This document shows positions 54,909 to 63,821 of a stretch of DNA of 64,000 bases, piece by piece. The DNA lies in assembly GCA_035762175.1 (NCBI GenBank), contig DASTPP010000148.1:19005-83004 (forward strand). Reading direction: 5' to 3'. The position numbers and the translations under genes were made by a program. How positions within the stretch are numbered: position 1 is the first letter of the stretch; each line of letters begins with the position of its first letter. The stretch comes from DASTPP01 sp035762175. Its GTDB lineage: Bacteria; Myxococcota_A; Polyangia; Polyangiales; Polyangiaceae. Below the pieces are notes generated by a model. The model was not told the origin of the DNA. It ran no database searches and saw nothing but the letters and a program-made list of their open reading frames with translations.

Positions 54909-56594
54909 TCAGCCGCCGAATTGAATGCCGAGCTGGACCCGGTACTGTAGATACGTGAAGGCGGCCCCCCTCGGGCTCGGCATCGGGAGGGCAATGTAGG
55001 TCGGGTCGAAGATAACGTAGAAGCCGCGCGCCACCTTCCATTCGAGCCCGAGCGCGCTGACGCCGACGTAGGGGCCGACGCTGCCGGCGGGGGCGCCGAC
55101 GAGGTCGGTGAGCAAGACGGCGGCGCCGAGGTTGAGCGTCGTCCGCAGGTTCACGGTCTCGGAGCGGAGCCGGTACCGGCGGACGACCGTGCCGAAGGCG
55201 TTGATCGAACCCTCGCGCACCGAGCCCGTGTACGGGTTGATGTAAGGGTTCCACTCGCCGCCGAGGCCGACGAGCCAGCCCTTGTTGAGGCGCACGAGCC
55301 CGCTACCGACGCCGGCGAGCGCGGCGCTGTCGTACGAGGCGCCGAAGGCCACGTGGCCGTAGACGCCGGCGCGCTCGACGGGCACGTCGCTGCCGCCGAC
55401 CGGCGCCGCCCCGCCCACGCCCTGAGCGCGCGCCCCCGAGGGCGCCGCGACCAGCGCGAGGGCCCCTGCGCACGCGCCCCGCGCGGCCCCGCGCGCCGCG
55501 CGGCGGCGTGCGAGAGCGAGGCCCGCCACCGCGAGGGGGCCGACCGCCCAGCCCGCCACGCCCCCGGGCACGGCGGCCGCGCGGCAGGAGCAGCCGCGGT
55601 AAGGCTCGGTCTCGAGCTCGGGCGCGTCGCACCAGCCGTTGCCGGCGTCGCAACCGGGCTCGTACGCGAAGTACGTGGCGAGCACCGCCTCGACGGCGGC
55701 CTCCTTCCGAGGGCGCGTCGACGCCGGGTCGAGCGTCGCGCGCAGCAGGTCGACCGTCGCCCGCTCCGCCAGCGCGGCGCGCTCGGCGCGCAACGCGTCG
55801 TCGGCTTCGCAGTCGTCCATGCCGCTCATGTGCGGGGGGCCGTCGCGCGGCCCTTCGCGACGGCCCTCGACCTCGTCGACGAAGTTCATGACGCTCGTCA
55901 CGCGAAGCCCATCCGGCGTGCGTAGCGTGTGCGAAAAGCCATCTTGAACCGCGTGCAGCGCCTGGCCCATGCGCACGAAGTAGAGCGGCAAGTCGAGCTC
56001 GACCTTGCCGCGGACGCCGAGCGTGACCTTCAGGCGCGTGGTGCGCCCGTAGTCGACCTCGCCCGAGTCGCCCAGGCCGTCGAGGGCTTCGAGCACCCGG
56101 CCGCGGATGAAGCCGAGGCAGTCGGCGAGCGCGGCCTCGCTGCCGCCCGGCTCGTCATGCTCGGGGCGGCGAAGGCAGTGCTCGGGCTGCAAGTCGGGGT
56201 CGCCATGGACGAACGTGAGCTCGGCGGCCGAGCGCCCGCCTTCGCCTTTCAGGTCGTTGTCGCGCACGCCTAGGAGCAGGGCCGCGGCGGCGCGGTCGCG
56301 CATGTCGCCAGGCGCGTTGAAGGGCAGGTCGTTGCCGAGGGCGCGGTCGCGGTCGGTCTCGGCTGGGGGCGCGGCCGTCGCGAACTCGCCGCGCACCTGG
56401 CGCAGCGCCCGCCAGGTGATGCCCTCGTGGCAGGGTTGGCCGAAGACGCCCGTGCCGTAGCTGTACGCGCCGGCCTCGCGCGGCGGCGTTGAAACGAGCA
56501 TCGCCCCGCCGGCCAGCGCACCGTACCAGGCCCCGCGGCGACGCCGGTGCCCCGCCCGGGCGGGCGGGCGAAGCCGCGGCGAAGGTGGGGCCAT
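54909..56594 (-). CDS. Composite secreted protein: PLC/nuclease-like domain, MYXO-CTERM-like tail, then a beta barrel
   Basis: 561 residues. An N-terminal signal (WYGALAGGAMLVSTPPREAGA) precedes a helical His-rich domain with QPCHEGITWRALRQ and YFVRMGQALHAVQDGFSH, reminiscent of zinc-dependent phospholipase C/S1-P1 nucleases. Around 333-367 a Cys-rich turn (GCSCRAAAVPGG) leads into one hydrophobic helix and RRR, the form of a MYXO-CTERM sorting tail that normally ends a protein. The frame continues with a second signal-like stretch (GACAGALALVAAPSGARAQ, ~370-390) and ~170 residues of outer-membrane beta strands ending VQLGIQFGG. Two neighbouring genes may have been joined by loss of a stop, or this is a real fusion. 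Confidence 0.7.
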   Translation of the reverse strand: MAPPSPRLRPPARAGHRRRRGAWYGALAGGAMLVSTPPREAGAYSYGTGVFGQPCHEGITWRALRQVRGEFATAAPPAETDRDRALGNDLPFNAPGDMRDRAAAALLLGVRDNDLKGEGGRSAAELTFVHGDPDLQPEHCLRRPEHDEPGGSEAALADCLGFIRGRVLEALDGLGDSGEVDYGRTTRLKVTLGVRGKVELDLPLYFVRMGQALHAVQDGFSHTLRTPDGLRVTSVMNFVDEVEGRREGPRDGPPHMSGMDDCEADDALRAERAALAERATVDLLRATLDPASTRPRKEAAVEAVLATYFAYEPGCDAGNGWCDAPELETEPYRGCSCRAAAVPGGVAGWAVGPLAVAGLALARRRAARGAARGACAGALALVAAPSGARAQGVGGAAPVGGSDVPVERAGVYGHVAFGASYDSAALAGVGSGLVRLNKGWLVGLGGEWNPYINPYTGSVREGSINAFGTVVRRYRLRSETVNLRTTLNLGAAVLLTDLVGAPAGSVGPYVGVSALGLEWKVARGFYVIFDPTYIALPMPSPRGAAFTYLQYRVQLGIQFGG

Positions 56595-56816
56595 GGGCGA
56601 CCGGACGGCAAAGGTCGATCCATCGCGATAAGATCACGACCCCGCGACGGCGCGCGGTGACTTCTTTGTTGGGCCCCCCGCTTTGACATGTCTCGGCACA
56701 GAACGAGCATTCGAAGAGGCCTGCGGGCTGCCCCGACGCCCCGCGCGCATGGCAGGGTGGCGCACCGTGAGGCGATTTGTCCCGGGCGACAGGCCCGCCC
56801 GGCGCACCGGGGCAGG

Positions 56817-56890
56817 GGCTTCTCGGGCCAGCGCTACGCCATCGTCGACGACCCCGACGGCAACCACGTCAGCCTCTTCGCCCGGCGATC
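56817..56890 (+). pseudogene. Remnant of a VOC/glyoxalase-type gene
   Basis: A short plus-strand stretch reads FSGQRYAIVDDPDGNHVSLFAR, the last beta strand of a VOC-family protein (W/GQRYA...DPDGN.V.LF). No upstream N-terminal half is readable in a single frame. It lies in the gap between two minus-strand genes. Only decay of a former gene is supported. Confidence 0.4.
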
Positions 56891-56933
56891 CGAAGGCGCC
56901 CCGCGCCCGCCCGGGCCGGGCGCCCCAGGCGCC

Positions 56934-58370
56934 TCAGCCCAGCTCGACCGCGACGAACATGGTCCGCTCGCCGCGGCGCACGCGCAGCAGCACCGGGCGC
57001 CCTGCGGGCGCCGACTCGATGGTGCGCGCGAGCTGATCGGCACGCTCGACGCGCTTGCGGTTCACCTCGAGCACGACGTCGCCGACGGCGAGCACGCCGC
57101 TCGCCGGGCCGCCCGGCAGCACGCGCGCAATCAGGGCGCCCCCGCCGGGCGCCTCGCGCACCAGCACGCCGAGCTCGGCCCGCCCCACCGGGTCGCCTTT
57201 GTCGGCCGGCCGGCCCCGATCAACCGCGGCCTCGGGCGTCCCAAGCCGGCCGAGCTTCACCGAGAACGTCTTGGCTTCGCTACCGCGCCGCACCTCGATC
57301 GGCACCGTCTCGCCCGGGGCGTGGCGCGCGACGAGTCTGGGCAGGTCGGTGCCATGCCGCACCTCGTCCGCCCCGACGCGCACGATCACGTCGCCGGCCT
57401 CGAGCCCGGCCTCGGCCGCAGGCCCCCCGGGCTCGACCTCGCCGACGAGCGCGCCGCGCGCATGCTCGAGGCCGAACGCCCGCGCGAGCCGCGCGTCCAG
57501 GGGCTGCGCCACGACGCCCAGGCGGCCGCGCTCGACGTGCCCGCGCTCGACGAGCTGCGGCAGCACGAGCTTGAGCACGTCGACCGGGATGGCGAAACCG
57601 ATGCCCTGCCCCTCGGGGTTGATGGCCGTGTTGATGCCGACGACGCGCCCGCCGAGGTCGAAGAGTGGCCCGCCCGAGTTGCCCGGGTTGATCGACGTGT
57701 CGGTCTGAATGAAGTCGTCGTAGGGGCCGGCCCCGATGGCGCGGCTCTTCGCGCTGACGATGCCCGCGGTGACCGTGTGGGCGAGGCCGAAGGGGTTGCC
57801 GATGGCCACGACGGGCTCACCGACCTCGAGCTCCTCGCTCGAGCCGAGTTGGGCGACGGGCAGGCCCCGCGCGTCCTCGAGCTCGAGCACCGCCAGATCG
57901 AGCTGTTCGTCGCGCCCGCGCACGCGCGCGCCGAACTCGCGCTCGTCGGCCAGGCGCACGCGCACCGCGGTCGCGTCGGCCACGACGTGCGCGTTGGTGA
58001 CCACGCGCCCCTCCGCGTCGATGATGAAGCCCGTGCCCAGCGCCTGCCGCCGCAGCACCCGGTCACCGCCCCCGCCGCCCGGCAGCCCGAAGGGGCTGAG
58101 GTCGAAGAAGTCGAAGGGCAACGACGGCGTCGAGGCCCCCACGACGTGCCGCTGCTCGGCCGTGATGTTCACGACCGCCGAGCGCACCGACGCCACGAGC
58201 GCCGGCACGTCGGTCGTGACCCCCGGCGTCACGCGCTCGCCCGCGGGCACGACCGTCGCGGCGGGCGCAGGCCCGGCCTCGGCCTCTTGCCTCTGGGCCG
58301 GCGGGTGCCGCTCACAGCCGGAAAGCCACAGGGCGGCGCCCATCAAGAGTGGTAGCGTTCGTTCTCGCAT
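56934..58370 (-). CDS. HtrA/DegP-type periplasmic serine protease, lipoprotein
   Basis: 478 residues from ATG 58370; upstream codons are non-homologous. The lipoprotein signal MRERTLPLLMGAALWLSGC has its lipobox at LSGC. The trypsin-like domain has the triad H128 (TNAHVVAD), D158 (QLDLAVLELE) and S232 (TSINPGNSGGPL). Two PDZ domains follow (QPLDARLARAFGLEHARGALVGEVEPGGPAAEAGLEAGDVIVRV and LGVLVREAPGGGALIARVLPGGPASGVLAVGDVVLEV). It degrades or refolds damaged envelope proteins. Lipid anchoring is less usual than the free periplasmic form. Confidence 0.92.
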   Translation of the reverse strand: MRERTLPLLMGAALWLSGCERHPPAQRQEAEAGPAPAATVVPAGERVTPGVTTDVPALVASVRSAVVNITAEQRHVVGASTPSLPFDFFDLSPFGLPGGGGGDRVLRRQALGTGFIIDAEGRVVTNAHVVADATAVRVRLADEREFGARVRGRDEQLDLAVLELEDARGLPVAQLGSSEELEVGEPVVAIGNPFGLAHTVTAGIVSAKSRAIGAGPYDDFIQTDTSINPGNSGGPLFDLGGRVVGINTAINPEGQGIGFAIPVDVLKLVLPQLVERGHVERGRLGVVAQPLDARLARAFGLEHARGALVGEVEPGGPAAEAGLEAGDVIVRVGADEVRHGTDLPRLVARHAPGETVPIEVRRGSEAKTFSVKLGRLGTPEAAVDRGRPADKGDPVGRAELGVLVREAPGGGALIARVLPGGPASGVLAVGDVVLEVNRKRVERADQLARTIESAPAGRPVLLRVRRGERTMFVAVELG

Positions 58371-58652
58371 CCGGGCGGTCGTCGCAACGCGAGTGCCAAT
58401 CGACGCCCCGCCCGCACCGCGCCCCGGCCCCCGGCCGGGGCGGCGAGCTCCGCAGCGCGGGCCCGTCGTTGCGGGCTGATTGCGCGCCGGCCCGAGCTCA
58501 AAACCGTTCGGGCGAGGCGGGGCGCAATGAGGCCCAGACCCACGCCGGCGTGTGGCATTTGGGCCGGACCGCCCCGCGCGCTCGCCCCGTCGCGTTTCGG
58601 GCCCGGAAGGCGCCGACCAAGGCAATGACGACGGTGCCGCGCTCGAGGTCAC

Positions 58653-59123
58653 TTACGGCGCGCCCCGGGTCGGCTCGGGCGGCGGGTGCCCGGCGACGAG
58701 GGCCCGGCCGAGCCGCATGCGGGCGCGCGAGGCCTCGAGGCCCCGGTCGCACCGGCCCGAGGCGTACGCGGCGAGCCGTTCGTCCTCGGCGCGGTCGCGG
58801 CACGAATTCATGGAGGAACGGAGGAAGGCGAGCGATCGCCGCGCCGCGACGGCCGGGGTGAAGTTCGAGGCGCCCCCGCGCTGCAGCTGGAAGAGCCCGA
58901 ACGAGCGCCCCCCGTCGCCGACGGCCTTCGGGTCGAAGCGGCTCTCGTGGTAGGCGACCGCCACGAGCAGCGCCGCGGTGCGGGCGCGGCCGTCGGGCCC
59001 CGGGAAGAGCGGCTCCGAGCGCTCGGCCGCCTCGGCGATGGCGCGCGCGGGCGCGGGGTAGCTCGCGCGCCAGGGCGCGTCCGGCTGCAGCACGAAGAGA
59101 AGCGACAGGACCCAGGCCGCCAC
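58653..59123 (-). CDS. Lytic transglycosylase-like (SLT/lysozyme fold) protein
   Basis: 156 residues from GTG 59123, one base after the stop of the upstream glycosyltransferase gene. The first ~15 residues (AAWVLSLLFVLQP) are hydrophobic, possibly a signal. The fold motifs TAALLVAVAYHESRFDPKAVGDGGRSFGLFQLQRGG carry the catalytic Glu (E60) and the GLFQ strand typical of SLT goose-type enzymes. It should cut glycan strands in peptidoglycan. In a run with a tail-fibre-like protein, cell-wall penetration by a phage-tail-like particle is one explanation. Confidence 0.8.
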   Translation of the reverse strand: MAAWVLSLLFVLQPDAPWRASYPAPARAIAEAAERSEPLFPGPDGRARTAALLVAVAYHESRFDPKAVGDGGRSFGLFQLQRGGASNFTPAVAARRSLAFLRSSMNSCRDRAEDERLAAYASGRCDRGLEASRARMRLGRALVAGHPPPEPTRGAP

Positions 59124-59124
59124 C

Positions 59125-60258
59125 TCAGTCGTCCTCCCACAAGAGGGCAAGCGCGTCGGGGTCGGTGAGCCTGCCGAGGAAGGCGAGCCAGTGCAGACCC
59201 GCCCGCCGCACGAAGCGCTCGAGCGCGCCCTTGCCCTCGGCCGGCGCCTCGTCCGAGGCGAGCCGTTGCAAGGCCACGCGCGCGGCGTCCTCGGGCCGGT
59301 CGCTGTCGACCTTCCACGCGTCGGGGGCCCACTCGATGGCGGGGCTGACCACGCACGGCACGCCCTCGGCCACCGCGTCGGCCGTCGTGAGGTTGAACGT
59401 CTCGGTGTGCGAGAGCTGCAGGCACAGGTCCATGTGCCCGACCGTGCGCCGGAAGGCGGGCCAGTCCTGCCAGGGTTGCTCGACGAGCGTCGCCCACGGC
59501 AGGCCCGCGAACATCGCGCGCAGGGCATGCACGATGCTCATGCCGCCGTAGTCGTTCCCGTCGACCGAGACCCAGAAGGCGAGCTCGCGCCCGAGCGCGC
59601 GCGCGGCGAGCAGGGCCGCGGCCGCGGCCGTCGTGTGGTTCTTGAGCAAGCGCATCGCGCCGAAGCTGCCGACGCGCAAGGGGCGCCCTTCGCCGCGCAG
59701 GGGCGATCGGCCCGCTGCCGGGGGCCGCTCGGCGTCGTACAGGTTCGGCAGGTAGAGGCACCGGCCGCCGTAGGCGCGCTCGACGAAGCGGGTGAAACGC
59801 GGGCTGTTGCCCGCCACCGACAGGTTCAGCACGCTCTCTTGCAGGAGCAGCAGGCTTCGCAGCAGCGTGATGGCGCCCGCCTCGACCTGAAGGAAGCCGA
59901 TCTGCGAGTGGCACCGGACGACGAAGTGTACCGTGGGGTAGGCGGCGAGAAGCGCCTCGGTCTCGTCGAGCGGCACCCAGGGCGCCTCGAGCACCGCGTG
60001 CGTCGCCTCGGGGTGCTCGCGCAGGCGCGTGCGGATGTCGCCCACGGTCCAGACCCCGTAGGGATAGGTCGGCACGCCGAGCCGTCGCAGCACGCGCGTC
60101 GTGTGCAGGGCGTTGACCCCCAGGCCGATGTGGCACTGGGGCGCGGGGGCGAGGGCGTTCGCCGGGGCGGCGAAGCGGTTTCGGTAGAAGAGGAGGACGT
60201 GCGGGGCGCGCTCGGGCGCCCGGGGGGGGTTGGGACGACGTTCGTCGGCAGGGATCAT
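59125..60258 (-). CDS. Glycosyltransferase-like protein
   Basis: 377 residues from ATG 60258. Two Rossmann-like halves are suggested by HVLLFYRNRFAAPANALAPAPQCHIGLGVNALHTTRVLRRLGVPTYPYGV at the N terminus and RPLRVGSFGAMRLLKNHTTAAAAALLAA..LAFWVSVDG later. HTETFNLTTADAVAEGVPCVVSPAIEWAP resembles the E-x7-E acceptor/donor region of GT4-like enzymes. Donor and acceptor are unknown. It sits in a tightly packed minus-strand run with a zinc-ribbon protein upstream and the transglycosylase downstream. Confidence 0.75.
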   Translation of the reverse strand: MIPADERRPNPPRAPERAPHVLLFYRNRFAAPANALAPAPQCHIGLGVNALHTTRVLRRLGVPTYPYGVWTVGDIRTRLREHPEATHAVLEAPWVPLDETEALLAAYPTVHFVVRCHSQIGFLQVEAGAITLLRSLLLLQESVLNLSVAGNSPRFTRFVERAYGGRCLYLPNLYDAERPPAAGRSPLRGEGRPLRVGSFGAMRLLKNHTTAAAAALLAARALGRELAFWVSVDGNDYGGMSIVHALRAMFAGLPWATLVEQPWQDWPAFRRTVGHMDLCLQLSHTETFNLTTADAVAEGVPCVVSPAIEWAPDAWKVDSDRPEDAARVALQRLASDEAPAEGKGALERFVRRAGLHWLAFLGRLTDPDALALLWEDD

Positions 60259-60383
60259 GCGGAGGCTCGGGGGGCGGGGCCTCCGGGGCCTCGGGGTTCG
60301 GGTTCGGGAGCCGGCGCGCGACGGGGCGCGGGCCGGGGGGTTCAGGCGCCCGAAGGCGCGAGCGGGGGCGGTCGGGGCCGGCG

Positions 60384-60836
60384 CTAGCCACGGCCCTTTC
60401 CCGCGGCGATGGCGCGCAAGAGGGGGTCGTCGGGCCCGGTCGGCCGCAGCGCCTCCGCCTTCGAGGGCGGCATGCGAAGGCCGCCGGGAAACCAGCGCCG
60501 AAGCTCCTCGTCGCTCGGCCCCGGCCGCGGGCGCCCCGGCCCCCCGCCATCCCCCCCCTCGGCGAGGGCGAGGCGGCCGTAGAGGTGGTCGACGAGCAGC
60601 CGGTGCAGGTGCCCGGGGCTGCCCGGCGCGGGGTGCGGCGGCTCGCCCTCGGGCGAGCGCAGGAGGAACTCGCTCGCCCCGCAGCTCGCGCAGGGCGGCA
60701 GGGCGACGGTGCTCGTCCGGCGCTCCTCGCCCTCGCCGAGGCCCACGCGCAACGTGGCGAGGGGCAGGCGGTTCTGGGCGCCGCAGACGACGCAGGCCTG
60801 CACGAGCTCGGTCGCCGAGAGCTCCGCCACGGTCAC
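60384..60836 (-). CDS. Zinc-ribbon protein, uncharacterised
   Basis: 150 residues from GTG, which directly follows the TGA of the tail-fibre-like gene. Four Cys in two knuckles (ACVVCGAQNR and PPCASCGASEF) about 35 residues apart form a zinc ribbon. The remainder is Pro/Gly-rich with HLHRLLVDHLYGRLALAEGG. Coupled to the tail-like gene, it may be an accessory or assembly factor of that product. No known family is named. Confidence 0.7.
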   Translation of the reverse strand: MTVAELSATELVQACVVCGAQNRLPLATLRVGLGEGEERRTSTVALPPCASCGASEFLLRSPEGEPPHPAPGSPGHLHRLLVDHLYGRLALAEGGDGGGPGRPRPGPSDEELRRWFPGGLRMPPSKAEALRPTGPDDPLLRAIAAGKGRG

Positions 60837-62273
60837 TCAGGCCACCGCCGTGTAGGTGCCGTGCCAGTAGGCGACCGCGTCGGCCGTCAGCGAGGCGTGG
60901 GCGAAGACGCCGAAGCCGTCGCGGTCGGCCTCGAACACGCTCGGCGTCGGCAGCTTGAAGCTCGCTTTCGGCGCGAGCGTGATGCTCGAGGGGGTGGCCG
61001 GGAAGCGACTTCGAAACGTGACGGCGCCGCCGGCGGTGGCGTTGGCCACGGCCAAGGTGGGGTTGCGCGTGTGAAGGCCGAGGCGTCCTACCTCGCGGAC
61101 GGCCCCCGACGTTTCGAAGCCGGAGTTGACCTCCGCGTTCATGCGGAGCGTCCACTGCTTGGCGAAGTCGGCGAACGCGGGGGCGAGCAGGTCGTCGTGC
61201 AGGAAGGCGAACTCGTGGCGGGCGAAGCGGAAGCCCCCCGCGTAGAACGAGGCCGTGTCGCGCGCCCAGGCCGCGCCGTTCCAGGCCGCGTTGAAGGTGA
61301 CCCAGACCGAGCCGTCGTCGCCGTAGGCCCGCAGGCGCGTCTCGTTCGCCCCCGTGACGCCCGACTCGAAGAGCAGGACGCGCCCCGCGCCGAGCACGGG
61401 CTGACGGATGGCGCGGTGCAGGCCCGCGTTCGCGCCCTCGTTCGCGCGCACGTGCCCCGCGCCGAAGGCGCCGAGAATTTCGGCGAGCGCGCCCTCGACG
61501 TGCGCGGCGTTCAGAAGGCCCCCCGCGTCGGCGACGGCGACGGCGGAGGCCGCGTGGGCGCCCGCGGCGGCCTCGAGGTGGGCGCCGAGGCGCCCCCCTT
61601 GCTGGGCGAGCAGGGCGTCGGCCGAGTCGAGGGCTTGCTGCACCGTCGAGGCCGTCGTCGCGAGCGCCTTCCAGAGCCCGGCGACGACCAACACGGCGCC
61701 GGCCGGGGCGAAGACGAAGGCCTGCCGGCGCGTCAGGTCGAGGTCGGTGCCGACAATCTGGGTCTGCCCCGCCGTGCGCCGCACGTCGCAGACGAGCAGT
61801 TCGGCCTCCTCGAGCAGGGGCCTCGGGGCCGAGCCCGCGGGGGCCTCGGGGCCCTGACGCACGACGAGCTCAAAGGACTCGTCGCGGCGGAAGAGCACCT
61901 GCTGCGAGTTGCCGTCGGTGCGCGGGTCGGAGAGCGAGCGGGAAAAGCGCAGGAAGACGCTCAGCCAGCGCTCGTTGCCCGCGGCGGTGACCTCGGTCGG
62001 CAGGCCGTTGTGGTCGACCGAGCAGTCGACGGTCTGGCCCGTGCCGAAAAAGACGCGTTGGCCCGCCCGGTCGTAGGCGCGGGCGGGGGCCGTCAGGTCG
62101 ACCGATAGGCCCGGCAGCGGGCTGTGCGGGGCGGGGACGGCGCCGGAAACGATGCCGAAGAGGCCGATGTCGGCGGCGAGGTTTCGATCGGCGCGCTCGA
62201 GTAGTTCGAAGCCCAGGTCGAGCTCGGCCTCAGTGACTTTCTGGCGGAAGTAGTAGTCGACGCGGTCGGCCAT
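60837..62273 (-). CDS. Phage tail-fibre-like protein, uncharacterised
   Basis: 478 residues from ATG 62273. It begins MADRVDYYFRQKVTEAELDL and has regular beta-rich segments, an Ala-rich helix (TASTVQQALDSADALLAQQGGRLGAHLEAAAGAHAASAV) of the kind seen in trimeric fibre shafts, then ALAEILGAFGAGHVRAN and a C-terminal beta region (VTFNAAWNGAAWARDTASFYAGG). This architecture and the neighbours (transglycosylase, zinc ribbon) suggest a phage-tail-derived or baseplate-attached fibre. No direct match to a named tail family is claimed. Confidence 0.65.
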   Translation of the reverse strand: MADRVDYYFRQKVTEAELDLGFELLERADRNLAADIGLFGIVSGAVPAPHSPLPGLSVDLTAPARAYDRAGQRVFFGTGQTVDCSVDHNGLPTEVTAAGNERWLSVFLRFSRSLSDPRTDGNSQQVLFRRDESFELVVRQGPEAPAGSAPRPLLEEAELLVCDVRRTAGQTQIVGTDLDLTRRQAFVFAPAGAVLVVAGLWKALATTASTVQQALDSADALLAQQGGRLGAHLEAAAGAHAASAVAVADAGGLLNAAHVEGALAEILGAFGAGHVRANEGANAGLHRAIRQPVLGAGRVLLFESGVTGANETRLRAYGDDGSVWVTFNAAWNGAAWARDTASFYAGGFRFARHEFAFLHDDLLAPAFADFAKQWTLRMNAEVNSGFETSGAVREVGRLGLHTRNPTLAVANATAGGAVTFRSRFPATPSSITLAPKASFKLPTPSVFEADRDGFGVFAHASLTADAVAYWHGTYTAVA

Positions 62274-62426
62274 GGGTCTCCCGGGCGGGTGCCTCGACGG
62301 GAACAAAGCCAGCGGCGGTCGATCGGGGACAGCAGAAAAGTGCTCCCCTCTGCCCTCGAAAGCCCCAGGACACGGGGTGGCTGCCAGAGGGGCCACTGCG
62401 AGGAACCCGTCCCTCGTCGGAGGGGG

Positions 62427-63668
62427 CTAAAATCCCAGGGCGAACTCATACGGGCGCACGACCAGCACATCTCCCTTGTTGCGCCGACCAACGATCGAAA
62501 GGTCGCCGTCCTGGGAGCATACGAGCGCCAGGGCGAGGGACTCTTGGCTTGCACAGAAGCAGACGGCCGAGCGGTGCCGATTTCCGCCGAGGTCGCTTAG
62601 CCGAAGAGGCAGTTCCTCGTCGCCACGCCGTGGGTCGATATGAGCAACTTCTTCCGGCATGGAGTCTTCCGAGGTCACGATCGTCGCGCCAAAACCGAGC
62701 AAACCGAGATCGTTCTGAAGCACGACAGCGCCGTCGACCGCGGTCAATCGGCCGACGAAGTCCAGCGCTTCGGCATGTTTTTGCTCCAATTGGAGGCGCT
62801 TTCGCACCTTCTCCGCGCGGTCGAGGTTGCCCGCGGTCGTCGTATCTCTGGTGAAGGATTCGAGCTCGTTGAGAGTGTCTTTTAGGATTCCGTGCGCCTC
62901 CCCCTTGAATGTGGATTCTGGGTGTGTTTTTAGCCTGTGAATCGGGACGTCCTTGTCGACGAAGAGGATGGCGCCGCCATGGCCATGTGCGAACAACACA
63001 CGGCGAGCCAGGCGACGCAAGGTGTGAGCGACCGCACCGGGTAGGTGTGCGCGCTCTCGCAGTAGGCCCGTGATGTCGAAGCCTGCGGGTGGGCAATTCC
63101 GGAACACGTGATAGTGGTCCCTCGAAAATAGCATTACAAGATATTCGTCGAAGTGGACGGTAAAGGTGCCGGCACGCAGGACATCGAGGGAGAAATATGT
63201 TGGCGCGGGATTGATGTCGATGGCGAAGGTGTTGTCGCCATGCTGGATAAATCCCCAAATTTCGAGCTCCCCTGCCGAAGAAGGCCATACGCCGAAGGTT
63301 GTTCGCCCGGGCATAGTGGCGAGCGCCACCTTGGCCAAGGTGTTTGGTCGAAAAGGCCTGGGCTTGTCGAACGGCATCGGGATATACTTGAGTGCTGCGG
63401 CCCCGCTGGGAGAGAGAAAACCTAGGGTAAAATTGACGCGACGACCTTCTTCTTCGAGAAGGCTCGCCAGGTAGGCGACATCAAGCATGTCCCGTACTTG
63501 ACGCTCTGTAGGTAGCGACCGGACTAGGTTGAAATTGCCGCCGTTTTGGGCCGCTAGATCAGGAGCGTTCCGTTCTTGCTCTCGGAGGAGTTTCCACGAC
63601 CCCTCCTCGGTCATGCGTTCATAGAGCTCCGGGGCTGCATCTCTGGGGAACTTGGCTTCGAACGTCAT
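62427..63668 (-). CDS. DACNV-type protein with diadenylate-cyclase (DAC) domain motifs
   Basis: 413 residues from ATG 63668. The C-terminal third has both DAC catalytic signatures: DGA (312-314, in TAVDGAVVLQNDLGLLGFG) and RHR (364-366, in GGNRHRSAVCFCAS), followed by ALALVCSQDGDLSIVGR like the V.SE..GDIS strand of CdaA-type enzymes. The first ~290 residues match no catalytic family I know and resemble the 'DACNV' sensor arrangement discussed for nucleotide-based conflict systems, from memory. Product would be c-di-AMP or a related nucleotide. Codon use is much less G/C-biased than in neighbours, implying horizontal acquisition. It is soluble, with no TM. Confidence 0.72.
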   Translation of the reverse strand: MTFEAKFPRDAAPELYERMTEEGSWKLLREQERNAPDLAAQNGGNFNLVRSLPTERQVRDMLDVAYLASLLEEEGRRVNFTLGFLSPSGAAALKYIPMPFDKPRPFRPNTLAKVALATMPGRTTFGVWPSSAGELEIWGFIQHGDNTFAIDINPAPTYFSLDVLRAGTFTVHFDEYLVMLFSRDHYHVFRNCPPAGFDITGLLRERAHLPGAVAHTLRRLARRVLFAHGHGGAILFVDKDVPIHRLKTHPESTFKGEAHGILKDTLNELESFTRDTTTAGNLDRAEKVRKRLQLEQKHAEALDFVGRLTAVDGAVVLQNDLGLLGFGATIVTSEDSMPEEVAHIDPRRGDEELPLRLSDLGGNRHRSAVCFCASQESLALALVCSQDGDLSIVGRRNKGDVLVVRPYEFALGF

Positions 63669-63821
63669 GGCGTACGAGAGTAGCGAAGAAGGCTTCGAAT
63701 GCGACAGAATCAGGACGCTGGCTGTTGGCGCGACAATTGCGGCCGGTCGGACATGTGGGATTTGGGGCGCTAGTGCAAAGAGGTACTCTCGCCGAGGGCC
63801 GATTGGCCGAGCTCCCAGTCG

